Shown in pieces: positions 1 to 9,459 of a DNA stretch of 64,000 nucleotides. A model generated the notes under the pieces. The model searched no databases, was not told where the DNA came from, and worked only from the letters and a program-made list of their open reading frames with translations. The DNA is from Skeletonema tropicum (taxonomy: Eukaryota; Bacillariophyta; Thalassiosirophyceae; Thalassiosirales; Thalassiosiraceae). Position numbers and translations under genes: made by a program. Each line of letters starts with the position of its first letter. Position 1 is the first letter of the stretch. The stretch is taken from NCBI GenBank assembly GCA_037178625.1, contig CM074145.1, positions 1,736,001 to 1,800,000 of the forward strand, in the 5' to 3' direction.

Positions 1-1
1 G

Positions 2-949
2 AATGAAATCTATGTGACGGTAGCAGTGGTGCTTCTTTTTGATCTAGCAGTCCTGATTGCCTGGGTCTTGGTGGCACCCTTACAATACATTCGGACCAAC
101 GTGTCGACAACTTTGAACGAGGCTACAGGCGTCATGACAATCGAGACGGTAGGTGCATGCCAAGGCAGCCCTGATGATGTTAGTATGTGGGCGTTCCTCG
201 CACCAATCATTGCTATCCACGTTGGCTCAATGATTGTCACCAATGTTATCTTATTCAAAGTGAGGGGAATATCAGATCGTTATCAGGAGCAGAAATATGT
301 TGCGCTTGCATCAATATACATCTGCGAGCTCGTGTTGCTTGGTCTTCCAATCCTCATTGCTGTACAGGAGGCTGGGGAAGCTCGGTACATAGTGATTGCT
401 GGAGTGATATTTCTGACTGATACAGGAGTTCTAGCGCTAATTTTTGTTCCCAAGATCAAGTTCGCAAAGGAAGGATTGCCAAAAGGATTAAGTGTGGCGG
501 AGACTATGAAGATAAGTAGGCCTAGTATTGCGGGTTCAGGATCGAGACGAGGATCGAGACGTTGTGCTGTTGCAATTACGACCGTAGAGGAGATTCGTAG
601 AAGAGCATCTTTGGCATCTGTTTCATCCATTGAAAATGGATCATTTAATATGACATCTACAGGATCATTGAATCCGCCATTGAATGGTAACGAAACGCTC
701 ACCGGGAGTCCCAGTAGCAAGGGATCATTTAACAGGTTATTAAGTGGAAAGGCTTCTTTAAATGGGGGTATGAGTGCTGCGGTTCTTCCTACTATTCGTT
801 CCGTGGGAGAATCTGCTGAATCGGCTGGAGCGGGAGAGGCAATTGCAGATGAAGAGGAATCCGGCAATGATGTTAATAATGCGAAGACGACAGAAGAGTT
901 AGAGAAACCAAGCAACGATTATGATACATCTATTTGTACCGATGTATAG
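2..949 (+). CDS. Class C (GABA-B-like) G-protein-coupled receptor, C-terminal part (5' end outside window)
   Basis: The frame is open from base 2 to the TAG at 947-949, giving 315 residues with no start in the window, so the gene begins upstream. Four hydrophobic segments are visible at about residues 5-27, 62-86, 99-121 and 127-149 and fit TM4-TM7 of a 7TM_3 domain. A cysteine at about residue 53, in the loop before TM5, fits the conserved extracellular-loop-2 cysteine of this class. TM7 ends in FVPKIKF, typical of the GABA-B/metabotropic-glutamate end of TM7. The last 165 residues are a cytoplasmic tail rich in Ser, Asn and Gly with short GS/SLN-like repeats and an acidic end, and could carry phosphorylation sites. 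By family it would be a plasma-membrane receptor signalling to G proteins; the ligand-binding region is not visible, so the ligand is unknown. Another 7TM_3 receptor is the main alternative. Confidence 0.8.
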   Translation, partial: NEIYVTVAVVLLFDLAVLIAWVLVAPLQYIRTNVSTTLNEATGVMTIETVGACQGSPDDVSMWAFLAPIIAIHVGSMIVTNVILFKVRGISDRYQEQKYVALASIYICELVLLGLPILIAVQEAGEARYIVIAGVIFLTDTGVLALIFVPKIKFAKEGLPKGLSVAETMKISRPSIAGSGSRRGSRRCAVAITTVEEIRRRASLASVSSIENGSFNMTSTGSLNPPLNGNETLTGSPSSKGSFNRLLSGKASLNGGMSAAVLPTIRSVGESAESAGAGEAIADEEESGNDVNNAKTTEELEKPSNDYDTSICTDV

Positions 950-1049
950 GGTAGGTAGGGAATTTCTGTCTGCTAATGTCGCGAGCACACTACCTGCATC
1001 GAAAGGAAATCTTCGAGGGAGAGATTTTTATTAGAAATCCATTAGCACC

Positions 1050-1334
1050 TTGTGGATAGATGTGACAACATTTGAGGCAATGAGCGGACCAGCACTGTCA
1101 GTTTTGATCGCCTTCTACTCAAAGAAGTGTGAATGCTGCTTAGAAAGATTTGTACAAGATCAAAAGGGGCATCTGAAGGCAAAAGGGAAACTTTGTTATG
1201 AATGTTCACTTTGGGTGTTAAGTGAGCTCAGCTCGGGTAGATTCTTCATCGGCGGGCCATCGCAAATTAACTTCTCGGCAGAATCACAGCAGCCTCATAA
1301 AAAAGATTTCAACTCAACACCATCCAGACGATGA
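1050..1334 (+). other. Short ORF with paired cysteines, doubtful
   Basis: A 94-codon frame opens only at a TTG. The first ATG inside it is at 1080. It contains a CxCC cluster and, about 20 residues on, a CxxC pair (LCYEC), which could be a zinc-knuckle remnant. The region between the receptor gene and the deaminase (950-1380) holds nothing else I can identify. It may be chance or the relic of a larger protein; I recognise no family. Confidence 0.15.
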
Positions 1335-1380
1335 ACATTCCACTAGCAGCGTTTTCACGCTGCGAATTCCACTCTCCCAC

Positions 1381-2043
1381 TTAACCTAGCACAAGTGTAT
1401 TGTTAGTGTTGTTCGCTTTCTCTGAATGGTACTTGTTGCTCAATTTATCATAGATATCAATCAATTCTTGTTGCAATATTAGAAGCTCCTTCTTTTCAGG
1501 CACAGAGTCATCTAAACTAGCAATCAAATCCATCAAACACTCCGTCGAGACATACTTGTTTTGTTTTCGGTATGAATTAACCCCCCAAAGTTCATGCATC
1601 GTATTAATATCGTGAGGAATCCCCTGTTCCGAAGTTATTTGATATGGAAAAAAGTAATAAACGGTGTTGAATCCACACCAGACAATCGAACTGATGCACA
1701 TACAACAAGGCTCATGTGTGGATAGAAAGATGGAAGACTGTGCTGCCGGCCCTCGTTCCGATGCCGGAATGATCTTACACCACTCATAAATCGTCTTGAT
1801 TTCTCCATGGAAAAGGGGACAGGTCGTTTCTTCGTTACTATCTGCTAACACTGTCTCTAATTTGTCATTTAATATTGCCGCTCCGAACACTTTATTACCA
1901 TTAGTAACTCCCACTGTTGTTTTTGGTAGGACTTCATCCTTGATAATCAGTAGCATGCGACGGATTTCGTCGACGGAAGCTTTGAGAGGTGCTCGTTGCA
2001 GGGAGCCGTCGATTACGACACCCGTTGTGTACTCGTCGGTCAT
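1381..2043 (-). CDS. Cytidine/deoxycytidylate deaminase-fold protein
   Basis: A complete 220-residue protein from ATG at 2043. It has the two zinc-site motifs of the cytidine deaminase fold: HGE at residues 79-81 (His ligand and catalytic Glu) and PCCMC at 112-116 (Cys113 and Cys116 as ligands). The context (THEPC, then SSIVWCGF and an aromatic YYFFPY stretch followed by IPHDI) resembles a eukaryotic/bacterial group annotated only as 'cytidine and deoxycytidylate deaminase zinc-binding'. It should catalyse hydrolytic deamination of a nucleobase, nucleoside or nucleotide, probably in the cytosol since no targeting peptide is seen. The substrate cannot be told from motifs. The C-terminal 40 residues are charged and helical. 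The start codon is 204 bp from the left LTR of the copia element, so the promoter may be altered by that insertion. Confidence 0.85.
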   Translation of the reverse strand: MTDEYTTGVVIDGSLQRAPLKASVDEIRRMLLIIKDEVLPKTTVGVTNGNKVFGAAILNDKLETVLADSNEETTCPLFHGEIKTIYEWCKIIPASERGPAAQSSIFLSTHEPCCMCISSIVWCGFNTVYYFFPYQITSEQGIPHDINTMHELWGVNSYRKQNKYVSTECLMDLIASLDDSVPEKKELLILQQELIDIYDKLSNKYHSEKANNTNNTLVLG

Positions 2044-2247
2044 TCTCTTGTGTGTAATCTTATGCTTGACAGGCTGGGAGGAGTTAATAATAGGAGTATG
2101 TAAATAGATCGGCGAGAGGAAGCTACATCATACATAGCTATGGAGTTGCGGAAAAGTTCATGGTCGGAAGTCGGAAACGGAATGAAGACGGAAGCTGTAA
2201 GCTGCAAACTGTCCAATCCCCCCTGAAGACAGTTAGCTGTCTCATCC

Positions 2248-2527
2248 TGTTAGAATAGACGATATAGGAGTTTGTCCCAGCGGTAGTCATACCGGGACCG
2301 CTTACTCCTTACTTGGCTTGTTCTAGCTCGACTCTCGACGGCACGTCGACCAACGCTCTTGTCCGCCCGAATACACAATAGAAGTAAATAGTAAAACCCC
2401 CTTTACTGTGTGGTGTTGTTCCATATAACGTACGCCCTTTTACTGTGTGGTGTTGTTCCATATAACGTACGCCCTTAGGCGGTTGGAACGGCATCCACTA
2501 AACACTTCTATTACCGTAATTGTAACA
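2248..2527 (+). repeat. Left LTR of copia element (280 bp)
   Basis: Identical to the right LTR except for one extra copy of a 37-bp segment: 2403-2439 is repeated directly as 2440-2476, while the right LTR has it once. The short TG...CA termini fit a copia LTR. A tandem duplication in U3/R is often seen in active LTRs, but it must have arisen after the insertion or been lost from the right LTR, because both LTRs are made from one template. Confidence 0.95.
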
Positions 2528-2565
2528 GTTCATCAGACTGTTCTACGGCTGAAATCTTGTCTACG

Positions 2566-3126
2566 ATGGCAAACGACAATCCATCATCCGTTGATGGCTC
2601 CGCCTCATCCGACGCAGAGATACTCAAGCAACTAGTTAAGAAAAATGTCAAAGCCACCAAAGCCCTCGTGAGCAAGTTGGAGGAATTGACTACTACGTTG
2701 TCTACGGGTCTCTCTACTTTGTCAGATACTTTGAAAGACGTTGGATCTCTTGATTCTGTGGTGACATCTTGTGATGGGATTGCTGCGCAATTGACTGCCA
2801 TCAATTCTTTTTACACTCAATCTGGCCAGACTTGGAAGTCCTGCCCCGGCGATCTCGCAAAGATTGCTACCGCCATGGACACTTCCTCGTCGGCCTCAAC
2901 GAAGATGTCTTCGGCAACGAATCCTCATTCACGCCCTATTAACTTAGCAACCACAACAGGAGTGAAGGGATGGCTAGCAGGCGTTGATTTGCCCGCTCAT
3001 ATTCCAGTCGATATCCACGTTGGTCCTGAAGCTAAAGCCCTATTCAGAGTGCTCCTTGAGCATCTGGACGTTTGTGGGTTTGGCAGTCTCCTCCGGTCAA
3101 TTTGTCAACTTTGTGCTCGCAGCTAG
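2566..3126 (+). pseudogene. Gag N-terminal region, truncated by frameshift
   Basis: The ATG at 2566 lies 38 bp inside the left LTR border and opens a 186-residue frame. It starts with a Ser/Asp-rich stretch followed by a helical, Lys/Leu-rich segment of about residues 20-75, as in the N-terminal part of many Gag proteins. The frame ends at a TAG at 3124-3126, far short of a usual Gag. A gag-like continuation (GLAVSSGQFVNFVLAARS) is visible in another frame at about 3080-3166, so I infer a frameshift near 3070-3090. No CCHC knuckle is seen. Confidence 0.65.
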
Positions 3127-3951
3127 GAGTCATTCCGCTCAGTACTTGATCGTCCGAATAAATTAGCATTCAGCCCTACTTCGATGATCTCCGTCGACGG
3201 AATTGTTTTCCTGCAGCGATGGGAGAATGTTCGTCCCTAGGATTTTATCCCGCAAATACCAACTGTAACCAACCAACATAACTGTAGCTATGGCCGTTCC
3301 TTCCCTTCCGGTTGGAAGGGGGGGGGGACGTAGTGATGATGGTGTTACGCTTGAGAATTCACATTCCACGATCTATTGATGCTGCATTCGCTTGGAAACT
3401 TCTTTATCTCGATGTGACTCCTTCTGGATCGATGAATCGATGCACTCAACCATACAATGTCTGATGAATGATTCTTCAGCATTGCGTGGCAGATCTTCTG
3501 ATCACAGCTTCGTTATCATTCACGAGGGAGAAAGATAAGTTCAAGCATGAGTTTGTATAGCTGATCGCGTTGAGTCTTATCAGAGTAGTCTAATGGGTTG
3601 ACATAAGTTGTTCGGAAATCACGTTTATTGCATGGCTCCTTGAAGGGATATTGAGCGCACTTTTCGCCTATATCCAGTAGGATCATGACTTGTTCAAGTG
3701 GTCTCTGTTCGGTCTCCTTTAGATGGCAACGATAGACAAGAAATTAAGAATTTAAGTTGTATCCGGCTTTGTGAAAGCAATGCCATCTTTTTCTCTCGTT
3801 CAGTGCATTTGCTTTATTTTGCAGCAGTGACGATTTTGGTAGCCCGTACCTCTGCGGTAGGCAGTGGAGTTCCTGGTAGCCTCGAGTACACGAGATTCAA
3901 GCCAAAACATGTGCAAACTAATCTTGGCCTGCTTGGAAGTTATGTGCTTGA
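3127..3951 (+). pseudogene. Degenerate remainder of gag
   Basis: This stretch between the gag start and the protease-containing frame has stops in all three forward frames. Short protein-like pieces appear in different frames, for example around 3370-3460 and 3698-4030, and a G9 run lies near 3320-3328. It is most simply the C-terminal half of gag broken by several indels or stops. I cannot place individual lesions without an intact relative to align. Confidence 0.5.
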
Positions 3952-5634
3952 TTGCATTCTTTGGATCGGGCGAACGTTGCGTGTCTACGGGTTGGAAGTC
4001 CTTCTCCGACATGCCGATCAATTTGGATGATATTATGCAATCCCGAGGGAGATCCTCCTTCCAAGCGTGCGAGGAAGTATTTGGCACGGCAGGAAGAGCT
4101 TAATGATTGCCACATATCTTTACGTCCCACGAATTCGAAGCTCAATGTATTCACCTCCTATCAAGTTGGTGGTGCTCATGTGCATTTGGCTTCACCCCTC
4201 AATCGGCAGGTCAGTCATGGAGTTACAGCTGCTATTGATTCCGCTACTGTTTTTCCGTATTTCGACGACCCGTTCAGACTCTCAGTAGTGTATGCTTATG
4301 TTGCCAAGAGTATTAAGGAACCACCCGACTGCGCGCTGCAGTACTTATGGGCAATGTTCTGGCATTTCTTTTGGGCATTCATTTACGTTGTTAAGGGTTA
4401 CTGCAGGTTGAGGTACAATTTGGAGTGCAAGTACATTGCGCAGCTTTTTGGACAGGAGTTTCCGGATACAACTAGCTCGCAGGATATTTTGAAGGTGCAT
4501 TGCTTAGCTACTGGTGGAGCTCCCAAGCAGGAAATCATCTCTTTTGACTCAGATGGCATTCCGTTTATAGTGGACTCAGGCGCCGACTGCATTATAAGCA
4601 ATGTTCGTGCTCTTTTCAAGGATTTGTCTGCTATCTCAACGGTGGTCCACACTGCTAGCGGTCCTGACACCCGCACTCGTTACCAAGGTATTTTCATGCT
4701 ACAGCTTCCAGATGACAACGGGGTTATTCATAGCTACGAGGTTCCTGGATGCGTCTATGACCCATACACCTCGTACAATATTCTCGGTGTTAGCAAGCTT
4801 AGCAAGTTCTTCGGGGATAAGTCAACTTCCAACGACCCCCGAGACAAAGACGGTACGAAAGCAGATTCTGGTGGCACGCGAACGCATCTTGTGTGGGATC
4901 ATGAGCAGCATGAATTGCTTTTTCTGCATCCTTCTAGAGAATACGGCCTTCCGATCCTTCATTTGTACAAAGGTACTTCGACTTTTCAAGCCTTCTGCTC
5001 GAGAATTTTCCCTTTCTATAACGAGGCGGTTCATTATGCCTTCTCCTCCGCTTACTCTGTGGCTCCAGTTTCTTCAGAGGTAGCTTCGGTGAACGAGGGA
5101 GATGATATGGATAAGGACGAAGTTGGCGGTGACGAGTGGTATACACCCGATGTGTGTGCTCCATGCAGTCCTCAACCTCAGCAGAAAGGCTCTAAGATAT
5201 CAAATCAGTCGAATGGTTTTAAATTAGGCGAGAGTGTGCTGTACGTCAAGTTCGTAAAGGACAGGAAGAAGGGGAAGAAAACTAAGACGCGTGTGTCCAC
5301 GATTTCAGCAGTTTACGAGGGAGTCAACGCAGATGGGAAGACTCATATTATTCGTCTGGCAGATGGTACGAAGATGACAGTTCATGACTGTTACCTTCAG
5401 AAGCACCTTCAACCATCGTTTGACAATATTCCGCAGACTCCCCTCGATTATAAGAATGAAGTGGGCGTAGGCATTTCGCAGGAGGAAGCTCAGCGCCTGG
5501 CTCGACCTAAGACTTTGTCGCCAGTGCAGCAGGAGTTACTTTCTTGGCACCACCGTCTTTACCACCTTAAGTTCAAGCGAATCTTCACGCTTGCTCGTTT
5601 GGGAATCCTTCCTAAGACCCTTTTTGGAGTGTGA
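3952..5634 (+). CDS. Copia pol, 5' part: end of gag, aspartic protease, integrase N-terminus
   Basis: A 560-codon open frame in frame 1. Residues 208-212 (bases 4573-4587) are DSGAD, the retropepsin active-site loop, which cleaves the polyprotein. About residues 510-550 form the GAG-pre-integrase region, ending in WHHRLYHL with the HxxxH half of the integrase zinc finger. The upstream 200 residues are the Gag-Pol linker. The frame stops at TGA 5632-5634 just after a T5 run (5621-5625); the CxxC half of the same zinc finger continues in frame 2. The true start is not here, as translation should come from gag. Confidence 0.85.
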   Translation: MHSLDRANVACLRVGSPSPTCRSIWMILCNPEGDPPSKRARKYLARQEELNDCHISLRPTNSKLNVFTSYQVGGAHVHLASPLNRQVSHGVTAAIDSATVFPYFDDPFRLSVVYAYVAKSIKEPPDCALQYLWAMFWHFFWAFIYVVKGYCRLRYNLECKYIAQLFGQEFPDTTSSQDILKVHCLATGGAPKQEIISFDSDGIPFIVDSGADCIISNVRALFKDLSAISTVVHTASGPDTRTRYQGIFMLQLPDDNGVIHSYEVPGCVYDPYTSYNILGVSKLSKFFGDKSTSNDPRDKDGTKADSGGTRTHLVWDHEQHELLFLHPSREYGLPILHLYKGTSTFQAFCSRIFPFYNEAVHYAFSSAYSVAPVSSEVASVNEGDDMDKDEVGGDEWYTPDVCAPCSPQPQQKGSKISNQSNGFKLGESVLYVKFVKDRKKGKKTKTRVSTISAVYEGVNADGKTHIIRLADGTKMTVHDCYLQKHLQPSFDNIPQTPLDYKNEVGVGISQEEAQRLARPKTLSPVQQELLSWHHRLYHLKFKRIFTLARLGILPKTLFGV

Positions 5635-6049
5635 GAACACAGCACCTCTCTGTCTAGAATGTCAATTTGGTCAGGCCAAGCGTCGGGCTTGGAGATTTAA
5701 AGGAAAGAAACCTGGTTCAATTCAGAAGAAGTCCGAGACCAAACCAGGGGATGGCGTATCGGTGGACCAAATCGTTAGTGCCCAGCCAGGGCTGGTTCCT
5801 CAGATGAGCGGTTTTCTTACGCACGATAGACTCTGGGGAGCAACAACATTTGTCGACCATGTGAGTGATTACGTTTACGTCCATCTTATGAAGAATTTCT
5901 CTATTGAGGAAACTTTATCAGCGAAGAAAGCCTTTTTGAGAAGATCTTTTCGGGGGCAGATTGTGAGGTCCGGTCATATAGAGCTGACAATGGACGCTTT
6001 GCTGATTCGAAATGGCAGGAATCTTGTGACAAGCTCGGTCAAGGGCTGA
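5627..6049 (+). pseudogene. Copia integrase, central part (out of frame with both neighbours)
   Basis: Frame 2 picks up immediately after the T5 run with CLEC, the second half of the HHCC zinc finger. It then gives the integrase core: VSVDQ, with the first catalytic Asp, followed by FVDHVSDYVYVHL. Sense coding ends at about 5938, at a second T5 run (5933-5937). After that frame 2 is nonsense to a TGA at 6047-6049, while the core continues in frame 1. Each break looks like a single missing base. Confidence 0.8.
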
Positions 6050-8907
6050 CGTTTTGTGGCGTAGGTAACCACAGACAGAACGGAAAGATTGAAGCCAAGA
6101 ATAAACAGTTGACGCTTGCTGCTAGGACGCTACTCTTGCACGGGATGAGACTATGGCCTGAAATGATATCTACCTACTTCTGGCCATTTGCGATGAAAGC
6201 AGCAGCGGAAGCGCACAACAAACTTGCAATTGATGCCGATGGAAATACTCCAGAATCACGCCTTTTCGGTGTCAAGCAACCTGAATCTCTACCAGTTCAA
6301 TCCTTCCATACGTTATTCTGCCCGGTCTTCGTGTTAGACCATCGACTTCATTCAGCAGGAGGTTCTGTCCCGAAATGGGACCCCCGCGCTCGGTGTGGTG
6401 TATATCTTGGACATTCTCCCTTGCATGCTGGCAGTGTCGCTCTGGTATTCAATCCCTTGACGGGGAGAGTTTCGCCAGCGTATCACGTAGTTTTCGATGA
6501 CACTTTCTCAACTGTTCCTTACATGAGAGCCGCATCGTTGCCGCCAAATTGGGAGGATCTCGTCAAGAATTCTTCAGAGATTGCAACCACCGAAGAGTTT
6601 GATCTTGCAGAAAATTGGACAAATGAGTTAGATTCGGATAATTTGAATTCGCCCGTGCAAACGGCAGGTCCCTCCTTGACCAAGATTACGGACCCTTTCG
6701 CTATTGTTCCTGATCAGAATAACCACGATAGTGAATTAAGCCCCGCTCGAGCAACCTCCTCCTCAGAATCACGGAAACGTACAGTGCAGCCTTCCGAGGG
6801 AGAGAAATCGGCACAAACATCTTCAAATAGGTTGAAGGTGACGTTTGAGAATGACAAGAACGCTGCAGCAAGTTCACCGTCGACCAAGCGCACCAAATTG
6901 AATGATGAGCCGTCTGCAGGCACATCCCGAGCAATTGTTCCGCCAGCAGAAAATGCACATCCAACATCCGATCCTTTATCTATGCCGCGCATCATCAATC
7001 TAGACGAAGCAGGGCTACGTAGATCGGAACGTATTGCAGCAGCGAAAGAGTTAAAAGATGCAACAACAAAGGAAGGAACTAAGGTGTTTGCTGTGTCACT
7101 CTTTACCGCACTTGGAACGGTAGGGTCAATTACTCTACCAGATTACGGCCGCAATACAGAAGAAGAGCTTTCGTGGGGTAATCGATGCATGAATAGGTTT
7201 TATGAAGTCAACGAGCTGTACGATGGTACCTGCAATCAATTGCACTTTATGTCTTTCTCCACCGAGTCTGACCAAGTGGCGTCGAATGAGGTCTTCACTT
7301 ATTCGCAGGCAATGAAACAGCACGATGTAGAGGACTTTCAGGAAGCCATGAAGAAGGAAATCGCAGATCACACCGAGAGAGAGCACTGGGCCCTAGTCCC
7401 TCGTTCGTCTATGCCGAAGGGAAAGAAAGCTATCATGTCGATTGGGTCTTTTAAGAGGAAGAGGCTCCCGACTGGGGAACTGCTTAAGCATAAAGCTAGG
7501 CTGTGCGCTCATGGAGGGATGCAGAAGTGGGGGGAGAATTACTGGGAAACCTACTCACCAGTCGTGAATATGCTCACGGTTCGTCTTATCCTTCTCATCT
7601 GCAAGATTCACAAGCTTCACAGCAAATCGATCGATTTTGTATTAGCGTTCCCTCAGGCCGACTTAGAGGAAGACATCTGGATGGAAATCCCTTTGGGAGT
7701 AGCTGTCAAGTCGAAGGATGGAGGTTCTTATCTATTGAAGTTGAAGAAGAATCTCTACGGACTAAAGCAAGGAAGTCACAATTGGTTCAAGCATCTTGAG
7801 CAGGGTTTGCGGAAACGTAGACTCATTCCTTCCGAAGTTGATCCCTGCCTTTATTTGAAGAAGGGTTTAGCAGTGCTTACGTACGTAGATGATTGCATTT
7901 TGGTTTCTACGAGCAAGAAGGCGATTGACGATCTTGTTGAAAGTCTCAAGAATGGAGAGGAAAAGTTCATTCTCACCGATGAAGGAGACATCGACAAATT
8001 TCTTGGCATAGAGATCAAGCACTTCGAAGACGGATCATTTGAACTTTCACAACCACACCTTATTACGAGAATCCTCCAACTACTCAAGCTCGATAACAAC
8101 AATCAATGGAAGTCTAGCACGAACTCGCGACGAACCCCTTCGGAGCAAGTAATCCTACACAGGGATTCCGAGGGAGATGAACGGAGGTATGCCAAGGACT
8201 GGAACTATCGAACGGCAGTGGGAATGCTCACATACCTTCAGGGAAATTCCAGACCAGACATTTCAGTTCATGTCCACCAATGCGCAAGATTTTCAGTTGA
8301 TCCAAAGCGGAGTCACGAGAGGGCAATCATTAATATTGGCAGGTATCTTTTGATGAATAGAGACAGAGGAATTATCTACAAACCGGACACTAGCAAAGGA
8401 TTAGAATGTTATGTGGATGCGGATTTTGCTGGAGGTTGGCAGAAGGCAGATGCTGAGTCAGCTGATAGTGTGATGTCGCGAACTGGATACGTTCTTATGT
8501 ACGCAGGTTGTCCGATCCATTGGGTAAGTAAGTTGCAAACGGAGATAGCTCTGAGCACAGCAGAAGCGGAGTATATTGCGCTTTCGCAGTCGTTAAGAGA
8601 AGTTATCCCGCTGATGACTATGATGAAAGAGTTGAAGTCGGCATTTCCAATCGAGATCCAGGTACCAAACTTCAATTGCACGGTGCACGAAGACAATCAG
8701 TCTTGCATCAGCATGGCTACCAAGCAGAAGTTCTCACCCCGAACGAAGCATATTGCTTTGAAGTATCATCACTTCCGCTCCTACGTTGACTCCAAGCGAA
8801 TCGAGATTCAATACATCAATACGCACGATCAGCTGGCTGACAGCCTGACAAAGCCACTTGGTGCGAATCTATTCTTGGCTCATCGTAAGATGTTGATGGG
8901 ATGGTAA
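5941..8907 (+). CDS. Copia pol, 3' part: integrase core end, reverse transcriptase, RNase H
   Basis: Frame 1 is open from before 5941 to TAA 8905-8907, although the first likely initiator (TTG) is only at 6109. It begins with RADNGRF, holding the second catalytic Asp of integrase, then NHRQNGKIE with the catalytic Glu. A variable Ser-rich linker follows (about 6580-7000). The RVT_2 domain has HKARLCAHG, DFVLAFPQAD, LYGLKQ and the polymerase site YVDD at 7882-7893. RNase H shows the YVDADFAG, TAEAEYIAL and EDNQSC motifs and ends THDQLADSLTKPL. These are diagnostic of Ty1/copia. RT and RNase H have no visible lesion, so they are intact although disconnected from gag by the upstream shifts. Confidence 0.93.
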   Translation, partial: KIFSGADCEVRSYRADNGRFADSKWQESCDKLGQGLTFCGVGNHRQNGKIEAKNKQLTLAARTLLLHGMRLWPEMISTYFWPFAMKAAAEAHNKLAIDADGNTPESRLFGVKQPESLPVQSFHTLFCPVFVLDHRLHSAGGSVPKWDPRARCGVYLGHSPLHAGSVALVFNPLTGRVSPAYHVVFDDTFSTVPYMRAASLPPNWEDLVKNSSEIATTEEFDLAENWTNELDSDNLNSPVQTAGPSLTKITDPFAIVPDQNNHDSELSPARATSSSESRKRTVQPSEGEKSAQTSSNRLKVTFENDKNAAASSPSTKRTKLNDEPSAGTSRAIVPPAENAHPTSDPLSMPRIINLDEAGLRRSERIAAAKELKDATTKEGTKVFAVSLFTALGTVGSITLPDYGRNTEEELSWGNRCMNRFYEVNELYDGTCNQLHFMSFSTESDQVASNEVFTYSQAMKQHDVEDFQEAMKKEIADHTEREHWALVPRSSMPKGKKAIMSIGSFKRKRLPTGELLKHKARLCAHGGMQKWGENYWETYSPVVNMLTVRLILLICKIHKLHSKSIDFVLAFPQADLEEDIWMEIPLGVAVKSKDGGSYLLKLKKNLYGLKQGSHNWFKHLEQGLRKRRLIPSEVDPCLYLKKGLAVLTYVDDCILVSTSKKAIDDLVESLKNGEEKFILTDEGDIDKFLGIEIKHFEDGSFELSQPHLITRILQLLKLDNNNQWKSSTNSRRTPSEQVILHRDSEGDERRYAKDWNYRTAVGMLTYLQGNSRPDISVHVHQCARFSVDPKRSHERAIINIGRYLLMNRDRGIIYKPDTSKGLECYVDADFAGGWQKADAESADSVMSRTGYVLMYAGCPIHWVSKLQTEIALSTAEAEYIALSQSLREVIPLMTMMKELKSAFPIEIQVPNFNCTVHEDNQSCISMATKQKFSPRTKHIALKYHHFRSYVDSKRIEIQYINTHDQLADSLTKPLGANLFLAHRKMLMGW

Positions 8908-8930
8908 TATCGAGGTAGGTAATGTCTCGC

Positions 8931-8940
8931 TACGAGGGAG
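8931..8940 (+). other. Possible polypurine tract next to right LTR
   Basis: A short purine-rich stretch ending GAGGGAG lies directly against the first base of the right LTR, where plus-strand priming takes place in LTR elements. It is short and interrupted, so the call rests mainly on position. Confidence 0.45.
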
Positions 8941-9183
8941 TGTTAGAATAGACGATATAGGAGTTTGTCCCAGCGGTAGTCATACCGGGACCGCTTACTC
9001 CTTACTTGGCTTGTTCTAGCTCGACTCTCGACGGCACGTCGACCAACGCTCTTGTCCGCCCGAATACACAATAGAAGTAAATAGTAAAACCCCCTTTACT
9101 GTGTGGTGTTGTTCCATATAACGTACGCCCTTAGGCGGTTGGAACGGCATCCACTAAACACTTCTATTACCGTAATTGTAACA
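8941..9183 (+). repeat. Right LTR of copia element (243 bp)
   Basis: Starts TGTTAG and ends GTAACA, followed at once by the CATCC target duplication. It matches the left LTR base for base except that the 37-bp segment is present once. Confidence 0.95.
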
Positions 9184-9459
9184 CATCCCTCTCATCCAAC
9201 ACAAACTTCGTCCATACACCATCCATCTGCCGTCATTTGGCTTCTTTGTCTCGCATCTGTATCTGTTGTTGGATGAAATGTGCATGACCATGAAGCTCAT
9301 TCCGTTTTTCAACTAATAATAGTCAATAGAAGTCGCTCACTGCACTAATCTAAGTATTGCGTGTGCTATGTGTGCGGTTATTGTACTTTGTAGTATGTAG
9401 TCGCATAATCTACTTCTACCTTCTACTACTTATTTGGATGGCGTGGGGCGTGGGGCCTG

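Larger units (their letters stand above)
2248..9183 (+). mobile_element. Ty1/copia LTR retrotransposon (CoDi-like), full length but with broken ORFs
   Basis: LTRs start TGTTAG and end GTAACA. The element is flanked by a perfect 5-bp target duplication, CATCC at 2243-2247 and 9184-9188. Domain order is gag, protease, integrase, reverse transcriptase, RNase H, which defines Ty1/copia. Its overall style matches the CoDi copia lineages known from diatoms. The two LTRs are identical over the aligned part; the left has an extra 37-bp tandem copy. Near-identical LTRs imply recent insertion. Gag is disrupted after 3.1 kb, and pol has one-base shifts at about 5621-5625 and 5933-5937, so as written the element cannot make its own polyprotein. 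Confidence 0.96.

Noticed and set aside
283..915. 210-codon minus-strand ORF opposite the receptor gene
   Set aside because: Antisense shadow of the receptor frame; its sequence is low-complexity and has no domain.
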